Below, piece by piece: positions 33,543 through 45,250 of a stretch of DNA of 64,000 nt (position 1 is the first letter of the stretch; every line of letters begins with the position of its first letter). The stretch is from Rhinopithecus roxellana (taxonomy: Eukaryota > Chordata > Mammalia > Primates > Cercopithecidae): positions 98,741,858 to 98,805,857 of the forward strand of contig NC_044553.1 of NCBI RefSeq assembly GCF_007565055.1. The letters are read 5' to 3'. Position numbers and translations under genes: made by a program. The notes under the pieces are model-generated. The model had not been told where the DNA came from and made no database searches. It worked only from the letters and a program-made list of their open reading frames with translations.

Positions 33543-36500
33543 AGACGGGCAAACTGGATAAAGAGTCAAGACCCATCAGTCTGCTGTATTCAGGAGACCC
33601 ATCTCACATGCAGAGACATACATAGGCTCAAAATAAAGGGATGGAGGAAGATCTACCAAGCAAATGGAGAACAAAAAAAAGCAGGGGTTACAATCCTAGT
33701 CTCTGGTAAAACACACTTTAAACCATCAAAGATCAAAAGAGACAAAGAAGGCCATTACATAATGCTAAAGGGATCAATTCAACAGGAAGAGCTAACTATC
33801 CTAAATATATATGCACCCAATACAGGAGCACCCAGATTCATAAAGCAAGTCCTTAGAGACTTACAAAGAGACTTAGACTCCCATACAATAATAATGGGAG
33901 ACTTCAACACTCCACTGTCAACATTAGACAGATCAACAAGACAGAAAGTTAACAAGGATATCCAGGAATTGAACTCATCTCTGCACCAAGCGGACCTAAT
34001 AGACATCTATAGAACTCTCCACCCCAAATCAACAGAATATACATTCTTCTCAGCACCACATCGCACTTATTCCAAAATTCACCACATAATTGGAAGTAAA
34101 GCACTCCTCAGCAAATGTACAAGAACAGAAATTATAACAAACTGTCTCTCAGACCACAGTGCAATCAAACTAGAACTCAGGACTAAGAAACTCAATCAAA
34201 ACCACTCAACTACATGGAAACTGAACAACCTGCTCCTGAATGACTACTGGGTACATAACGAAATGAAAGCAGAAATAAAGATGTTCTTTGAAACCAATGA
34301 GAACAAAGAAACAACATACCAGAATCTCTGGGACACATTTAAAGCAGTGTGTAGAGGGAAATTTATAGCACTAAATGCCCACAAGAGAAAGCTGGAAAGA
34401 TCTAAAATTGACACTCTAACATCACAATTAAAAGAACTAGAGAGGCAAGAGCAAACACATTCAAAAGCTAGCAGAAGGCAAGAAATAACTAAGATCAGAG
34501 CAGAACTGAAGGAGATAGAGACACAAAAAAACCTCCAAAAAATCAATGAATCCAGGAGTTGGTTTTTTGAAAAGATCAACAAAATTGACAGACCGCTAGC
34601 AAGACTAATAAAGAAGAAAAGAGAGTGGAATCAAATAGACGCAATAAAAAATGATAAAGGGGATATCACCACCGACCCCACAGAAATACAAACTACCATT
34701 AGAGAATACTATAAACACCTCTATGCAAATCAACTAGAAAATCTAGAAGAAATGGATAATTTCCCGGACACTTACACTCTCCCAAGACTAAACCAGGAAG
34801 AAGTTGAATCCCTGAATAGACCAATAGCAGGTTCTGAAATTGAGGCAATAATTAATAGCCTGCCCACCAAAAAAAGTCCAGGACCAGATGGATTCACAGC
34901 TGAATTCTACCAGAGGTACAAGGAGGAGCTGGTACCATTCCTTCTGAAACTATTCCAATCAATAGAAAAAGAGGGAATCCTCCCTAACTCATTTTATGAG
35001 GCCAACATCATCCTGATACCAAAGCCTGGCAGAGACACAACAAAAAAAGAGAATTTTAGACCAATATCACTGATGAACATCGATGCAAAAATCCTCAATA
35101 AAATACTGGCAAACCGGATTCAGCAGCACATCAAAAAGCTTATCCACCATGATCAAGTGGGTTTCATCCCTGGGATGCAAGGCTGGTTCAACATTTGCAA
35201 ATCAATAAACTGTAATCCAGCATATAAACAGAACCAAAGACAAGAACCACATGATTATCTCAATAGATGCAGAAAAGGCTTTTGACAAAATTCAACAGCC
35301 CTTCATGCTAAAAACGCTCAATAAATTCAGTATTAATGGAACGTACCTCAAAACAATAAGAGCTATTTATGAGAAACCCACAGCTAATATACTGAATGGG
35401 CAAAACCTGGAAAAATTCCCTTTGAAAACTGGCACAAGACAGGGATGCCCTCTCTCACCACTCCTATTCAACATAGTGTTGGAAGTTCTGGCTAGGGCAA
35501 TCAGGCAAGAGAAAGAAATCAAGGGTATTCAGTTAGGAAAAGAAGAAGTTAAATTGCCCCTGTTTGCAGATGACATGATTGTATATTTAGAAAACCCCAT
35601 TGTCTCAGCCCAAAATCTCCTTAAGCTGATAAGCAACTTCAGCAAAGTCTCAGGATACAAAATTAATGTGCAAAAATCACAAGCATTCTTATACACCAGT
35701 AACAGACAAGCGGAGAGCCAAATCAGGAATGAACTTCCATTCACAATTGCTTCAAAGAGAATAAAATACCTAGGAATCCAACTTACAAGGGATGTAAAGG
35801 ACCTCTTCAAGGAGAACTACAAACCACTGCTCAGTGAAATCAAAGAGGACACAAACAAATGGAAGAACATACCATGCTCATGGATAGGAAGAATCAATAT
35901 CATGAAAATGGCCATACTGCCCAAGGTTATTTATAGATTCAATGCCATCCCCATCAAGCTACCAATGAGTTTCTTCACAGAATTGGAAAAAACGGCTTTA
36001 AAGTTCATATGAAACCAAAAAAGAGCCCGCATTGCCAAGCCAATCCTAAGTCAAAAGGACAAAGCTGGAGGCATCACGCTACCTGACTTCAAACTACACT
36101 ACAAGGCTACAATAACCAAAACAGCATGGTACTGGTACCAAAACAGAGATATAGACTAATGGAACAGAACAGAGTCCTCAGAAATAATACCAAACATCTA
36201 CAGCCATCTGATCTTTGACAAACCTGAGAGAAACAAGAAATGGGGAAAGGATTCCCTATTTAATAAATGGTGCTGGGAAAATTGGCTAGCCATAAGTAGA
36301 AAGCTGAAATTGGATCCTTTCCTTACTCCTATATGAAAATTAATTCAAGATGGATTAGAGACTTAAATGTTAGACGTAATACCATAAAAACCCTAGAAGA
36401 AAATCTAGGTAGTACCATTCAGGACATAGGCATGGGCAAGGACTTCATGTCTAAAACACCAAAAGCAACGGCAGCAAAAGCCAAAATTGACAAATGGGAT

Positions 36501-37292
36501 CTAATTAAACTAAAGAGCTTCTGCACAGCAAAAGAAACTACCATCAGATTCAACAGGCAACCTACAGAATGGGAGAAAATTTTTGCAATCTACTCATCTG
36601 ACAAAGGGCTAATATCCAGAACCTACAAAGAACTCAAACAAATTTACAAGAAAAAAACAAACAACCCCATCAAAAAGTGGGCAAAGGATATGAACAGACA
36701 TTTCTCAAAAGAAGACATTCACACAGCCAACAGACACATGAAGAAATGCTCATCATCACTCGCCATCAGAGAAATGCAAATCAAAACCACAATGAGATAC
36801 CATCTCACACCAGTTAGAATGGCAATCATTAAAAAATCAGGAAACAACAGGTGTTGGAGAGGATGTGGAGAAATAGGAACACTTTTACACTGTTGGTGGG
36901 ATTGTAAACTAGTTCAACCATTATGGAAAACAGTATGGCGATTCCTCAAGGATCTAGAACTAGATGTACCATATGACCCAGCCATCCCACTACTGGGTAT
37001 ATACCCAAAGGATTATAAATTATTCTACTACAAAGACACATGTACACGTATGTTTATTGTGGCACTATTCACAATAGCAAAGACTTGGAATCAACCCAAA
37101 TGTCCATCTGTGACAGACTGGATTAAGAAAATGTGGCACATATACACCATGGAATACTATGCAGCCATAAAGAAGGATGAGTTTGCGTCCTTTGTAGGGA
37201 CATGGATGCAGCTGGAAACCATCATTCTTAGCAAACTATCACAAGAACAGAAAACCAAACACCACATGTTCTCACTCATAGGTGGGAACTGA
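33543..37292 (+). pseudogene. L1 ORF2 pseudogene
   Basis: Compared with the intact ORF2 at 17,766-21,593, the visible lesions are as follows. The first ~25 codons are lost, including the N14 position. GAC is changed to CAC at 34,080-34,082, replacing endonuclease D205 with His. One extra T at 35,211 shifts the frame. Three bases are missing near 35,390 (one Ile). TGG has become TGA at 36,010-36,012 and CAA has become TAA at 36,157-36,159. One base is missing near 36,330. The reverse transcriptase FADD and the C-terminal Cys/His motif are still readable in separate frames. It cannot make a full ORF2p. Confidence 0.93.
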
Positions 37293-37513
37293 ACAATGAG
37301 ATCACTTGGACTCGGAAAGGGTAACATCACACACTGGGGCCTATCATGGGGAGGGGGGAGGAGGGAGGGATTGCATTGGGGAGTTATCAATGATATAAAT
37401 GATGAACTGATGGGTGCTGACGAGTTGATGGGTGCAGCACACCAACATGGCACAAGTATACATATGTAACAAACCTGCACATTATGCACATGTACCCTAG
37501 AACTTAAAGTATA

Positions 37514-37549
37514 ATGAAAATAAATAAATAAATAAATAGAAAAAAAAAA
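37514..37549 (+). repeat. AAAT microsatellite in the L1 tail
   Basis: The former poly(A) tail now reads (AAAT)n followed by A-runs, a common way for L1 tails to age. Confidence 0.8.
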
Positions 37550-37562
37550 GAAAGTGTGTCTA
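37550..37562 (+). repeat. Target-site duplication of the truncated L1, 3' copy
   Basis: GAAAGTGTGTCTA, identical to 33,529-33,541. Confidence 0.9.
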
Positions 37563-37877
37563 GTATTTTTTTTGAGTTTTCATTTTTCATATGCATTTGA
37601 TATTTGTTCCTCAAATGTCGACAATTAGAAAATTCTGGTGAGAGCAGAAAAATAAGAAAATAAAATGAATAAAAATATTTGGGAAAGTATGAGTTGAGAT
37701 ATTGACAACCCATCATCCTATGGATGACATTTCACTGAGAAATCCCCCTACTCCACCACCCAAGATTGTCATTCAGGTGAAAAAAAAAAAGACAGAAAGA
37801 AAGAGAGAAAAAGATAGAGAAGGTTTTTAAAACTCACGTTAAAAAATAACATTTTATTTTTGAACTTTCTTGTTTTC

Positions 37878-38211
37878 TTTTTTTTTTTTTTTTTTTTTTT
37901 TTGAGAAGGAGTCTCACTTCTTTGCCCAGACTGGAGTGTAATAGCATAATCTCGGCTCCCTGAAAGCTCCGCCTCCTGGGTTCAAGCGATTGTCCTGCCT
38001 AAGCCTCCCAAGTATCTGGGGTTATAGGCATGCACCACCATAGGGCCTGGCTAATTTTTGTATTTTTTGTAGAGACGGGGTTTCACCATGTTGGCCAGGC
38101 TGGTCTCAAACTCCTGACCTCAAGTAATTCGCCCGCCTCAGCCTCCCAAAGTTCTGGAATTACAGGCATGAGACATCATGGAATTACAGGCAAGGGCCTC
38201 TCCAGGCCCTT
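37878..38211 (-). mobile_element. Alu (S/J-type), antisense
   Basis: A run of 25 T (reversed tail) followed by GAGAAGGAGTCTCACTTCTT, CTCCGCCTCCTGGGTTCAAG, GAGACGGGGTTTCACCATGT and GCCTCCCAAAGTTCTGGAAT. The 5' head is disturbed: GGAATTACAGGCA occurs twice, at 38,156 and 38,180. Moderate divergence places it among older Alus. Confidence 0.9.
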
Positions 38212-38606
38212 GTTTTCATTTCAATACCCTAGCCATCAGCTTTCTTACACAAAGTGTTATGGAAAATACTCTGCTCAAAATGAAAGAGAGGTTTTGAACA
38301 CTTTCACAATCATAAGGTTATACAATCTCTTGGCAGTTCTGGGATAGTAACTAAAGTTCAGGAAGAGTAACAAAGAAAAATCCACAGTTTTCATGACTTC
38401 TAAACCATGTTTCCAAGTAAAAATCTCCAAAATAAAATCAAAGATGGGGTAAAATTTTATCCAGCAAAGGCTAAATGCTGATATATGTTTCCAAGTAGTC
38501 TGCTAATGTGTTATACAAACGAATGTCTGAAATAACTTCCATTTTTCCACTTTGTGTTGAGAAATGTAATAATTATTTCGATTTATGTCTTTAAATAAAG
38601 AGGAAA

Positions 38607-39228
38607 TATCAGAGGCCTTTAAACCAGGGCAACTCCATCTTGTATGGAGGCTGGGTAAAATAAGTCTGAGACCTACTGGGCTGCATTCCCAGGAGGTTAG
38701 ACATTCTAAGTCACAGGGTGAGATAGGAAGTCGGCAAAAGATACAGGTTGTCAAGATCTTGCTGATAAAGCAGGTTGCAGTAAAGAAGCTGGCCAAAACC
38801 CACCAAAACCAAGATGGTGAGAGTGACCTCTGATCATCCTCACTGCTCTTAATACACTAATTATACTGCATTAGCATGTTAGAAGACATTTCCACCAGCG
38901 CTATGACAGTTTATAAATGCCATGGCAACATCATGAAGTTACCCTATATCGTCTAAAAAGGAGAGGAACTTTCAGTTCTGGAAACAGCTCATTCTGTTCC
39001 TGAAAAACGCATGAATACATCCGTTGTTTAGCCTATAATCAAGAAATAACCATAAAAATGCGCAACCAACAGTCCTGGGGCTGCTCTGCCTATAGAGTAG
39101 CCATTCTTTTATTCCTTTACTTTCTTAACAAACTTGCTTTCACTTTATGAACTCACCCTGAATTCTTTCTTGGGCAAGAACCAAGAACCCTCTCCTGGGG
39201 TCTGGATCACAACCCGTTTCTGGTAACA
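38607..39228 (+). mobile_element. ERV1-type solo LTR
   Basis: A 620-bp LTR with AACTCCATCTTGTATGGAGG, CCAAAACCCACCAAAACCAA, TGGCAACATCATGAAGTTAC, ATAATCAAGAAATAACCATA, TTTATTCCTTTACTTTCTTA and the end GTTTCTGGTAACA. I recognise this as a gammaretrovirus-like (ERV1) LTR but cannot name the subfamily with certainty. No internal region. The ~90-codon frames across it are not genes. Confidence 0.65.
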
Positions 39229-40080
39229 GAAGCACACACATGAATGTAGGCAATTCTGGTATTACTGGTAGGCTTCCACTTACTAGTTTTGGAAATAATT
39301 AAGCCACCTCTCTTTTTAATACTTACATGAAATTGTGGGCCTTCCCCTGCTCATAGGAACAGAACATCCAGTTGCTTTCTCTGTGAGCCCCTCATCCCAT
39401 TTTTATTCTTATAAAAATCCAAAGCATCTAATCCTCTTTACAAATTCATGGCAAAGAGAGAATAATAGAACAAAGCATTTTTAGCTGCTATTTCTTTTCT
39501 CACAGGAACTTTGCTGTGAAAAATTATTTCAAACAATTCAGTGCATCCCTCCCCACTACTAAGTTTTTGGACTTCTTGGCCTGAGGCTCCATGCAGGTTG
39601 TAGAATTTCTGCCTTAAATTTAACCAAGAATTGCTATCTAATTGATCACCTAAGTTAATAGGTCTTTAGAGTAATTTGAAATTGAAATATCACTCACTAT
39701 TTGAACAGAACCAGGCCAAAAGGAGGTCAGAAATTCGGTCACAAGCAATACAAGACTCTACCCTACTTCCCTTGTTTTCATCCACTTAACCTACTCACAT
39801 ACAACTACTTGAGTGTAAAGTTTGGTCCTAATTGATTCCTATTATATCCAAGATAAGTTTTCATTTCAAAGCTCCAGGACTTTATTCCTGATCAGGCCAC
39901 CCATTGGAGAGTTTCTAATAATGTCAAACCTCATTAAGGAGGTTAACTCCAACTCGTTTCTCCCAGTAAGCTCTGTAAAAAGAAAATAAGGGACCCCAAA
40001 TCACAAAGCGAAAGCAAAAATTCAAACTAAGAACTGTGTCAGGTAAACCTGCCTCCCATTTTATTTCTAAATAAGATAGC
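39229..40080. other. 0.85 kb with no gene recognised
   Basis: No exon or named repeat seen. Confidence 0.45.
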
Positions 40081-40367
40081 TGCCAGGTGCGGTGGCTCAC
40101 AACTGTAATCCCAGCACTTTGGGAGGCCAAGGCGGGTGGATCAGGTCTGGAGATCGAGACTATCCTGGCCAACATGGTGAAAACCTATCTCTACTAAAAA
40201 TACAAAAATTAGCCAGGCATGGTGGCATGTGCCTGTAGTCCCAGCGACTCAGGAGGCTGAGGCAGGAGAATCACTTGAACGCAGAGGTGGAGGTTGCAGT
40301 GAGCCAAGATCATGCCACTGCACTCCAGCCTGGGTGACAAAGCGAGACTCCATGTCGAAAAAAAATG
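40081..40367 (+). mobile_element. AluS-type element
   Basis: Starts TGCCAGGTGCGGTGGCTCAC and runs through CTTTGGGAGGCCAAGGCGGG, CCAACATGGTGAAAACC, AATTAGCCAGGCATGGTGG and CACTCCAGCCTGGGTGAC, ending in a short A-tail. Confidence 0.92.
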
Positions 40368-40384
40368 ATATAACCATAAAGATT

Positions 40385-40470
40385 TACATATATATGTGTG
40401 TGTGCATATATGTATTACATACAGATTACATATATATGTAATACACACACACACATATATATATATAAAA
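40385..40470. repeat. Palindromic AT/GT-CA microsatellite
   Basis: TTACATATATATGTGTGTG on the left is balanced by ACACACACACACATATATAT on the right, with a second small palindrome (ATTACATATATATGTAAT) in the middle. The whole can fold on itself. It lies just 3' of the Alu tail. Confidence 0.8.
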
Positions 40471-40514
40471 GCTACATATCTACTTCACAATTTGCCCACA
40501 AGGAAATTCCTTAT

Positions 40515-40970
40515 GGGCAAAGGACAGACAGAATTCCAAGTTATTCCTCTGTTGACCTGAGACAAATGCATATCTGAATGCTTCCTCTGCCCTATTATTT
40601 CACTAAGCCAGACTAAAGCATAAGTGACTAGTCCTTTACTCTTCCCTCACATGTAAATCGTGTATTCAGTGAAAGGCTAATCAGAAACTCAAAAGAATGC
40701 AACCTTTTGTCTCTTATCTACCTATGACCTGGAAGCCCTCTCCCCACTTCAAGTTGTCCTACTTTTCCTGACCAAACCAATGTACCTCTTACACATATTG
40801 ATTGATGTTTCATGTCTCTGTAAAATGTATAAAACCAAACTGTGCCCAAGGAACCTTGGGTACATGTCATCAGGACCTCCCGAGGTTATGTCAGAGGTGT
40901 GTCCTTAACATTGGCAAAATAAACTTTCTAAGTTGATTGAGATCTGTCTCAGATACTTTTGGGTTCACAG
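40515..40970 (+). mobile_element. MER21-like ERVL LTR
   Basis: Contains TTGTCTCTTATCTACCTATG, CCTGACCAAACCAATGTACC, GTAAAATGTATAAAACCAAA (TATA region), ACCTTGGGTACATGTCATCA, GGCAAAATAAACTTTCTAAG (polyadenylation signal) and the end TTTTGGGTTCACA. The left boundary is approximate. Related to the LTR at 30,242. Confidence 0.7.
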
Positions 40971-41019
40971 CTCCTAGGCAGATATTTTTAACTCTTTTTG
41001 GAAGATGAGGTAGTATTAA

Positions 41020-41972
41020 GAGCAGTAACTTCTTTTTATTATTATATTCATTATTTTTAAGTTTCGGGGTACATGTGCAGGATGTGCAAGAGCAGTAACT
41101 TTTTAAAAATAGACTTTTTAAAAGATAAGTATTAGGTTCACAGCAAAATTGAGCAGAAGGTATAGAGAATCCCTGCATACTGCCTGCCCCCTGGCTCTTG
41201 CATAGCCTCATCAATTATCAGCATCCCCAATTAGAGTGGTACATTTGTTACATATGATGAACCTACATTAATACATCATTATCACCCAGAATCCGTAGTT
41301 TATATTAGGGTTTACTATTGGTGTTGTACATTCTATGGGTTTGGACAAATGTATTATATAATGATGCATGTCTACCATATTAGTATATGGTACTATACAT
41401 TAATACTACACCTTAGTATATTAGTAGTTTCACTGACCTGAAATTCTCTGTATTCCATACATCATCCCTCCCTCCCAACCCAACTCTGAAAAGAAGTGAT
41501 CTTTTTACGGTCTCCATAGTTTTGCCTTTTCCCAAATGTCATATAATTGCAATCACACAGTATGCAGACTTTTCACATTGGCTTCTTTCACTTAGTAAAA
41601 TGCAGTTAAGTTTCTCCATTTTCTCTGCATAGTTTGATAGCTCATTTCTTTTTGCACTGAATAATATTTAATTTCCTGGATGTACCAAAGTTTATTTATC
41701 CACTAACCTATGGAAGGGCATCTTGGTTGCTTTTGTGTTTGGGCAACTATGAATAAAGCTTCTGTAAACATTCCTCTACAGGTTTCTGTGTAGACATAAG
41801 TTGTCCACTCCTTTAGGTAAATACCAAGGAAAATGATTGTTGGATAGTATGGCATGAGAATGCTTAGTTTTGTAAGAACCATTAACTGTCCTTCAAAGTA
41901 GCTGTACCATTGTGCATTGTCATCAGCAGTGAATGAGAGTTCCTGTTGCTTCACATCCTTGCCAACATTTGT
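41020..41972 (-). mobile_element. L1M fragment, antisense, 3' part
   Basis: Antisense L1 3' sequence: TAAGTTTCGGGGTACATGTG near the 3'UTR, then GGTTCACAGCAAAATTGAGC, CAGAATCCGTAGTTTATATT and GGTTGCTTTTGTGTTTGGGC, an old L1 3'UTR and ORF2 end. No reading frame. Confidence 0.7.
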
Positions 41973-42776
41973 CGTAGTGATGTTCTGTACTTACAACACT
42001 TCTGACATCAAATATGTAGATTTTCCACACATTGCAATTTACAAATTATCTGTGAACACCAGCTCAATTTAATTCTAGCACTAACTATAGGATAAGGGCT
42101 TAGTTCCACAGAACCACCTCCAACTTCAGATTCCAATTTAAGTAGTTGGTCCTGGGTCACCCACATTTCTGTCTGACTTGACTACTGTTGGGTTCCCTAA
42201 AACTTTCTCCTCAAATTTGATACTTTTCTATAACAGCTCATACAAAAACATACAGAAATACTTTACTTACATTAACTGGTTTATTATAAAGAATATCATA
42301 AAGGGTACATATGTACAGTCAGATGAAGAGGTACATAGAATAAGGTATGATGAAGGGGCATGGAGCTCTCATGCTGTGTCCAGGCATGGCACTGTCCCAA
42401 TACTTCCATGCGGCCACCAATGCAGAAACAATGTTAACCCGTTTGTTTAGGATTTTAATGGATGTTTCATTATATAGGCATGATTGATTAAATTCTTGGC
42501 CATTGTTGGTTTAACTCAATGTCCAACTACTCACCCCTCTCCAGAGGTGGATGGGGCTGAAAGTTTCAATCCTCTTGTCTTGTGGTTGGTTCTTCCCACA
42601 ACCAGCTCCTATGCTCCAAGAGCAGACTTACTAGAATAAACTTAGGTATGACTAAAAGGGGCTTATTATAAATAAGAAACGATGCCTCTTTTATGCTGTC
42701 ACTCAGGAACTTTTGAGGGTTTTAGAAGCCTGAAGCAGAGAAAAAGTATATATTGTTACTGTGTCACAAGTCACAT
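41973..42776 (-). mobile_element. LTR inserted in L1M, family not assigned
   Basis: About 0.8 kb between two L1 ORF2 segments. It contains TACTTTACTTACATTAACTG, GGCATGATTGATTAAATTCT, TTGGCCATTGTTGGTTTAAC and CAGAGGTGGATGGGGCTGAA, text I recall from an ERVL-type LTR read antisense. Boundaries are approximate. The L1 text on each side is nearly contiguous without it. Confidence 0.5.
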
Positions 42777-45250
42777 CCCATTGTTATTTTATTTTAATTT
42801 GCATTTCTGTGATAACATGAGATGTGGAACATCTTTTAAGATGCTTATTTGTCATCTGTATATCTTCTTGGTGAAATGTCTGTTAAGGTCTTTGGTCCAT
42901 TTCTTAATCAGGTTGTTTGTTTTCTTATTGTTGAATTTTAATAATTATTTGTATTTTTTGAAAAACAATATTTTATCAAATATCTTTGCAAATATTTTCT
43001 CCTACTCTGTGGCTTGTCTTTACATTCTCTTGACAGAGTCTTTTGTAATTTTGTAATTTTAATGAAGTCCAGTTAAACTTTTTTTTATAGTGTACTTTGG
43101 TATGTTTTGAAAAGTCATCACCAAATACAAACACAAGTTCTTCTAGATTTTTTTTCTAGGAATTTTATGACTTTGCATATTATATTTAGATTTGTGATCC
43201 AGCTTGGGTTAATTTTTGTGAAGGGTCTAAGGTCTGCATTGAGATTTATTTTGCTTGCATATGGATGTCCAGATGTTACAGCACCAGCTGTTGAAAAGTC
43301 TACCTTGTCTTTATTGTATTGCCTTTGCTCTTTTGTCAAAGATTGGTTAACTATATTCATGTGGATCTATATCTGGTGTTTCTATTCTGTTTCATTAATC
43401 TTTTGGTCTATTCTTTCGCCAATAGACCACTGATTAATGTAGCTTTATAGTGAGTCTTCAAGGTGGACAGCATCAGTCCTCTTCCCTTGATTTTCTTCTT
43501 CAATGCTGTGTTAGTTATTCTGTGTCTTTTGCCTTCCCACATAAATTTTAGAATTAGTTTTCCAATCTCCATAAATAACTTACTAGGAATTTGATTAAGA
43601 TTGTGTTGAATCTATAGATCAAACTGAGAACTAACATCTTGTCAATATTGAGTCTTCCTGTCTATGAACAAGGGATATCCATTTATTTAGTTCATCTTTG
43701 ATTTCTTTCATCAGAGCTTATAGTTTTCCTCATATAGATCTTGTACATATTTTGTTAAATTTATACCTAAGCGTTTCATTTTTGTGGTCCTAATTTAAAC
43801 AGCATTGTGTTTTTAATTTAAAATTCCACTTGTGCATTGCTTGTATATAGAAAAGCCATTGAATTTTGCACATGAATCTTGTGTCCTGCAACACTGTTAT
43901 AGTTGCTTATTAGTTCTAGCAGTTTCTTTGTCCATCCTTTCAGATTTTCTACATAGATGACCATGTTATCTGAGAACAAAGACAGTTTAATTTCTTCCTT
44001 TCCAATAGGTATATCTCTTTTTTCTCATCTTATTGCATTAGCTAGTGGGGAATTTTAGTAAGATGTGAAAAACCAGTGGTGAGTGGAGATATCCTTGCCA
44101 TCTTAGGTGAAAAACATTGAGTTTCTCACATTCAGTACCATGTTAGCTGCAGGTTTTTTTGCATATAATTTGTATCAAGTTGAGGATGGTCACCTCTATT
44201 CCAAGTTAACTGAGAGTTTTTATCATAAATGTTGTTATTTTGTCAAATGCTTTTTCTTCATTTATTTATATGATCCTGTGATTTTTCTTACTTAGCCTGC
44301 TGATGTTAGGGCTTACATTAGTTGATTTCTGAATGTTGACCCGGCCTTGCATACCTGATATAAATACCACACAGTAGTGTTGTATAATTCTTTCACATAC
44401 TGTTGAATTTGAGTTGCTAATATTTTGTTTAAGATTTTTGCATCTATGTTCATAAGAGACATTGATCTGTGTTTTTCTTATAACGTCCTTGTCTGGTTTT
44501 GATATTAGAGTAAGTTTGGCCTCATAAAATGAGTTTGGAAGTGTTTTGTCTGCTTCTAACTTCTAAAGGAGATTATAGAAATTGGTATAATTTCTTCCAT
44601 AAATATTTGGTAGAATTCATCAGTGAACCCATCTAGGCCTGATGCATTCTGTTTTGGGAGGTTACCAGTTATAGATTCAATTTTTAAAATACATGGACCT
44701 ACAAATAGTTTATTTCTTCTTGTGTGAATTTTGGCAGATTTTATGTCTTTCAAAGCATTTGTCTCATTGACCTAATTATTGAATTTGTGCAGATAGAGAT
44801 GTTAATAGTGTTCCTTGACTAACCTTGTAATGTCTAAGGGACGTACAATAATGTTTCCTATTTTATTTCTGATATTAATGTGTATCCTATCTCTTTTATT
44901 CATAGTTAGCCTAGCTAGAGGTATATCAATTTTGTTGATCTTTTCAAAGAAGCAGTTTGTGGTTTTACTGATTTTTTCCTACTGACTTTATGTTTTAAAT
45001 TTTATTTATTTCTACTCTAATTTTTATCGTTTCCTTTCTTGTGTTTACTTTGGATTTAATTTACTCTTATTTTCTATTTTCCTAAGGTAGCAGCTTAGAT
45101 GATTAATTATGGATCTTTCTCCTTTTCTATTATATGCATGAATACCATATTTTTTTTTTCTCTTGACACTGATTTTACCGCATTCCACAAACCTTGATAA
45201 GAATTTTTTTTCTCTTTTTTATTTAAAAAAATGTAAATTTCTCTTCAGGT
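42777..45250 (-). mobile_element. L1M fragment, antisense, ORF2
   Basis: Continues the antisense L1 ORF2: TTTTAATTTGCATTTCTGTG, GGTCTTTGGTCCATTTCTTA, TATTTTCTCCTACTCTGTGG, ATTTGGTAGAATTCATCAGT and TTTTGTTGATCTTTTCAAAG are decayed forms of standard ORF2 text. Frames are broken throughout. Confidence 0.8.

Larger units (their letters stand above)
33542..37549 (+). mobile_element. 5'-truncated LINE-1, related to the intact copy
   Basis: A 4.0 kb L1 that starts 74 nt inside ORF2, so the 5'UTR, ORF1 and the first ~25 ORF2 codons are absent. It runs to the 3' end with a G-rich 3'UTR tract (about 37,351-37,370) and a tail that has decayed to AAAT repeats. An exact 13-bp duplication marks a normal target-primed insertion with 5' truncation. 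By eye it is about 97-98% identical to 17,840-21,816. It is somewhat older than the intact L1, judging by its broken frame and tail. Confidence 0.95.

Noticed and set aside
33762..35285. 507-codon frame as a functional endonuclease/reverse transcriptase
   Set aside because: It starts inside a 5'-truncated L1, has D205 changed to His and ends at a frameshift before the RT catalytic motif.
38503..38833. Overlapping frames of 97 and 82 codons on opposite strands
   Set aside because: Both overlap an ERV1-type LTR and have no domains.
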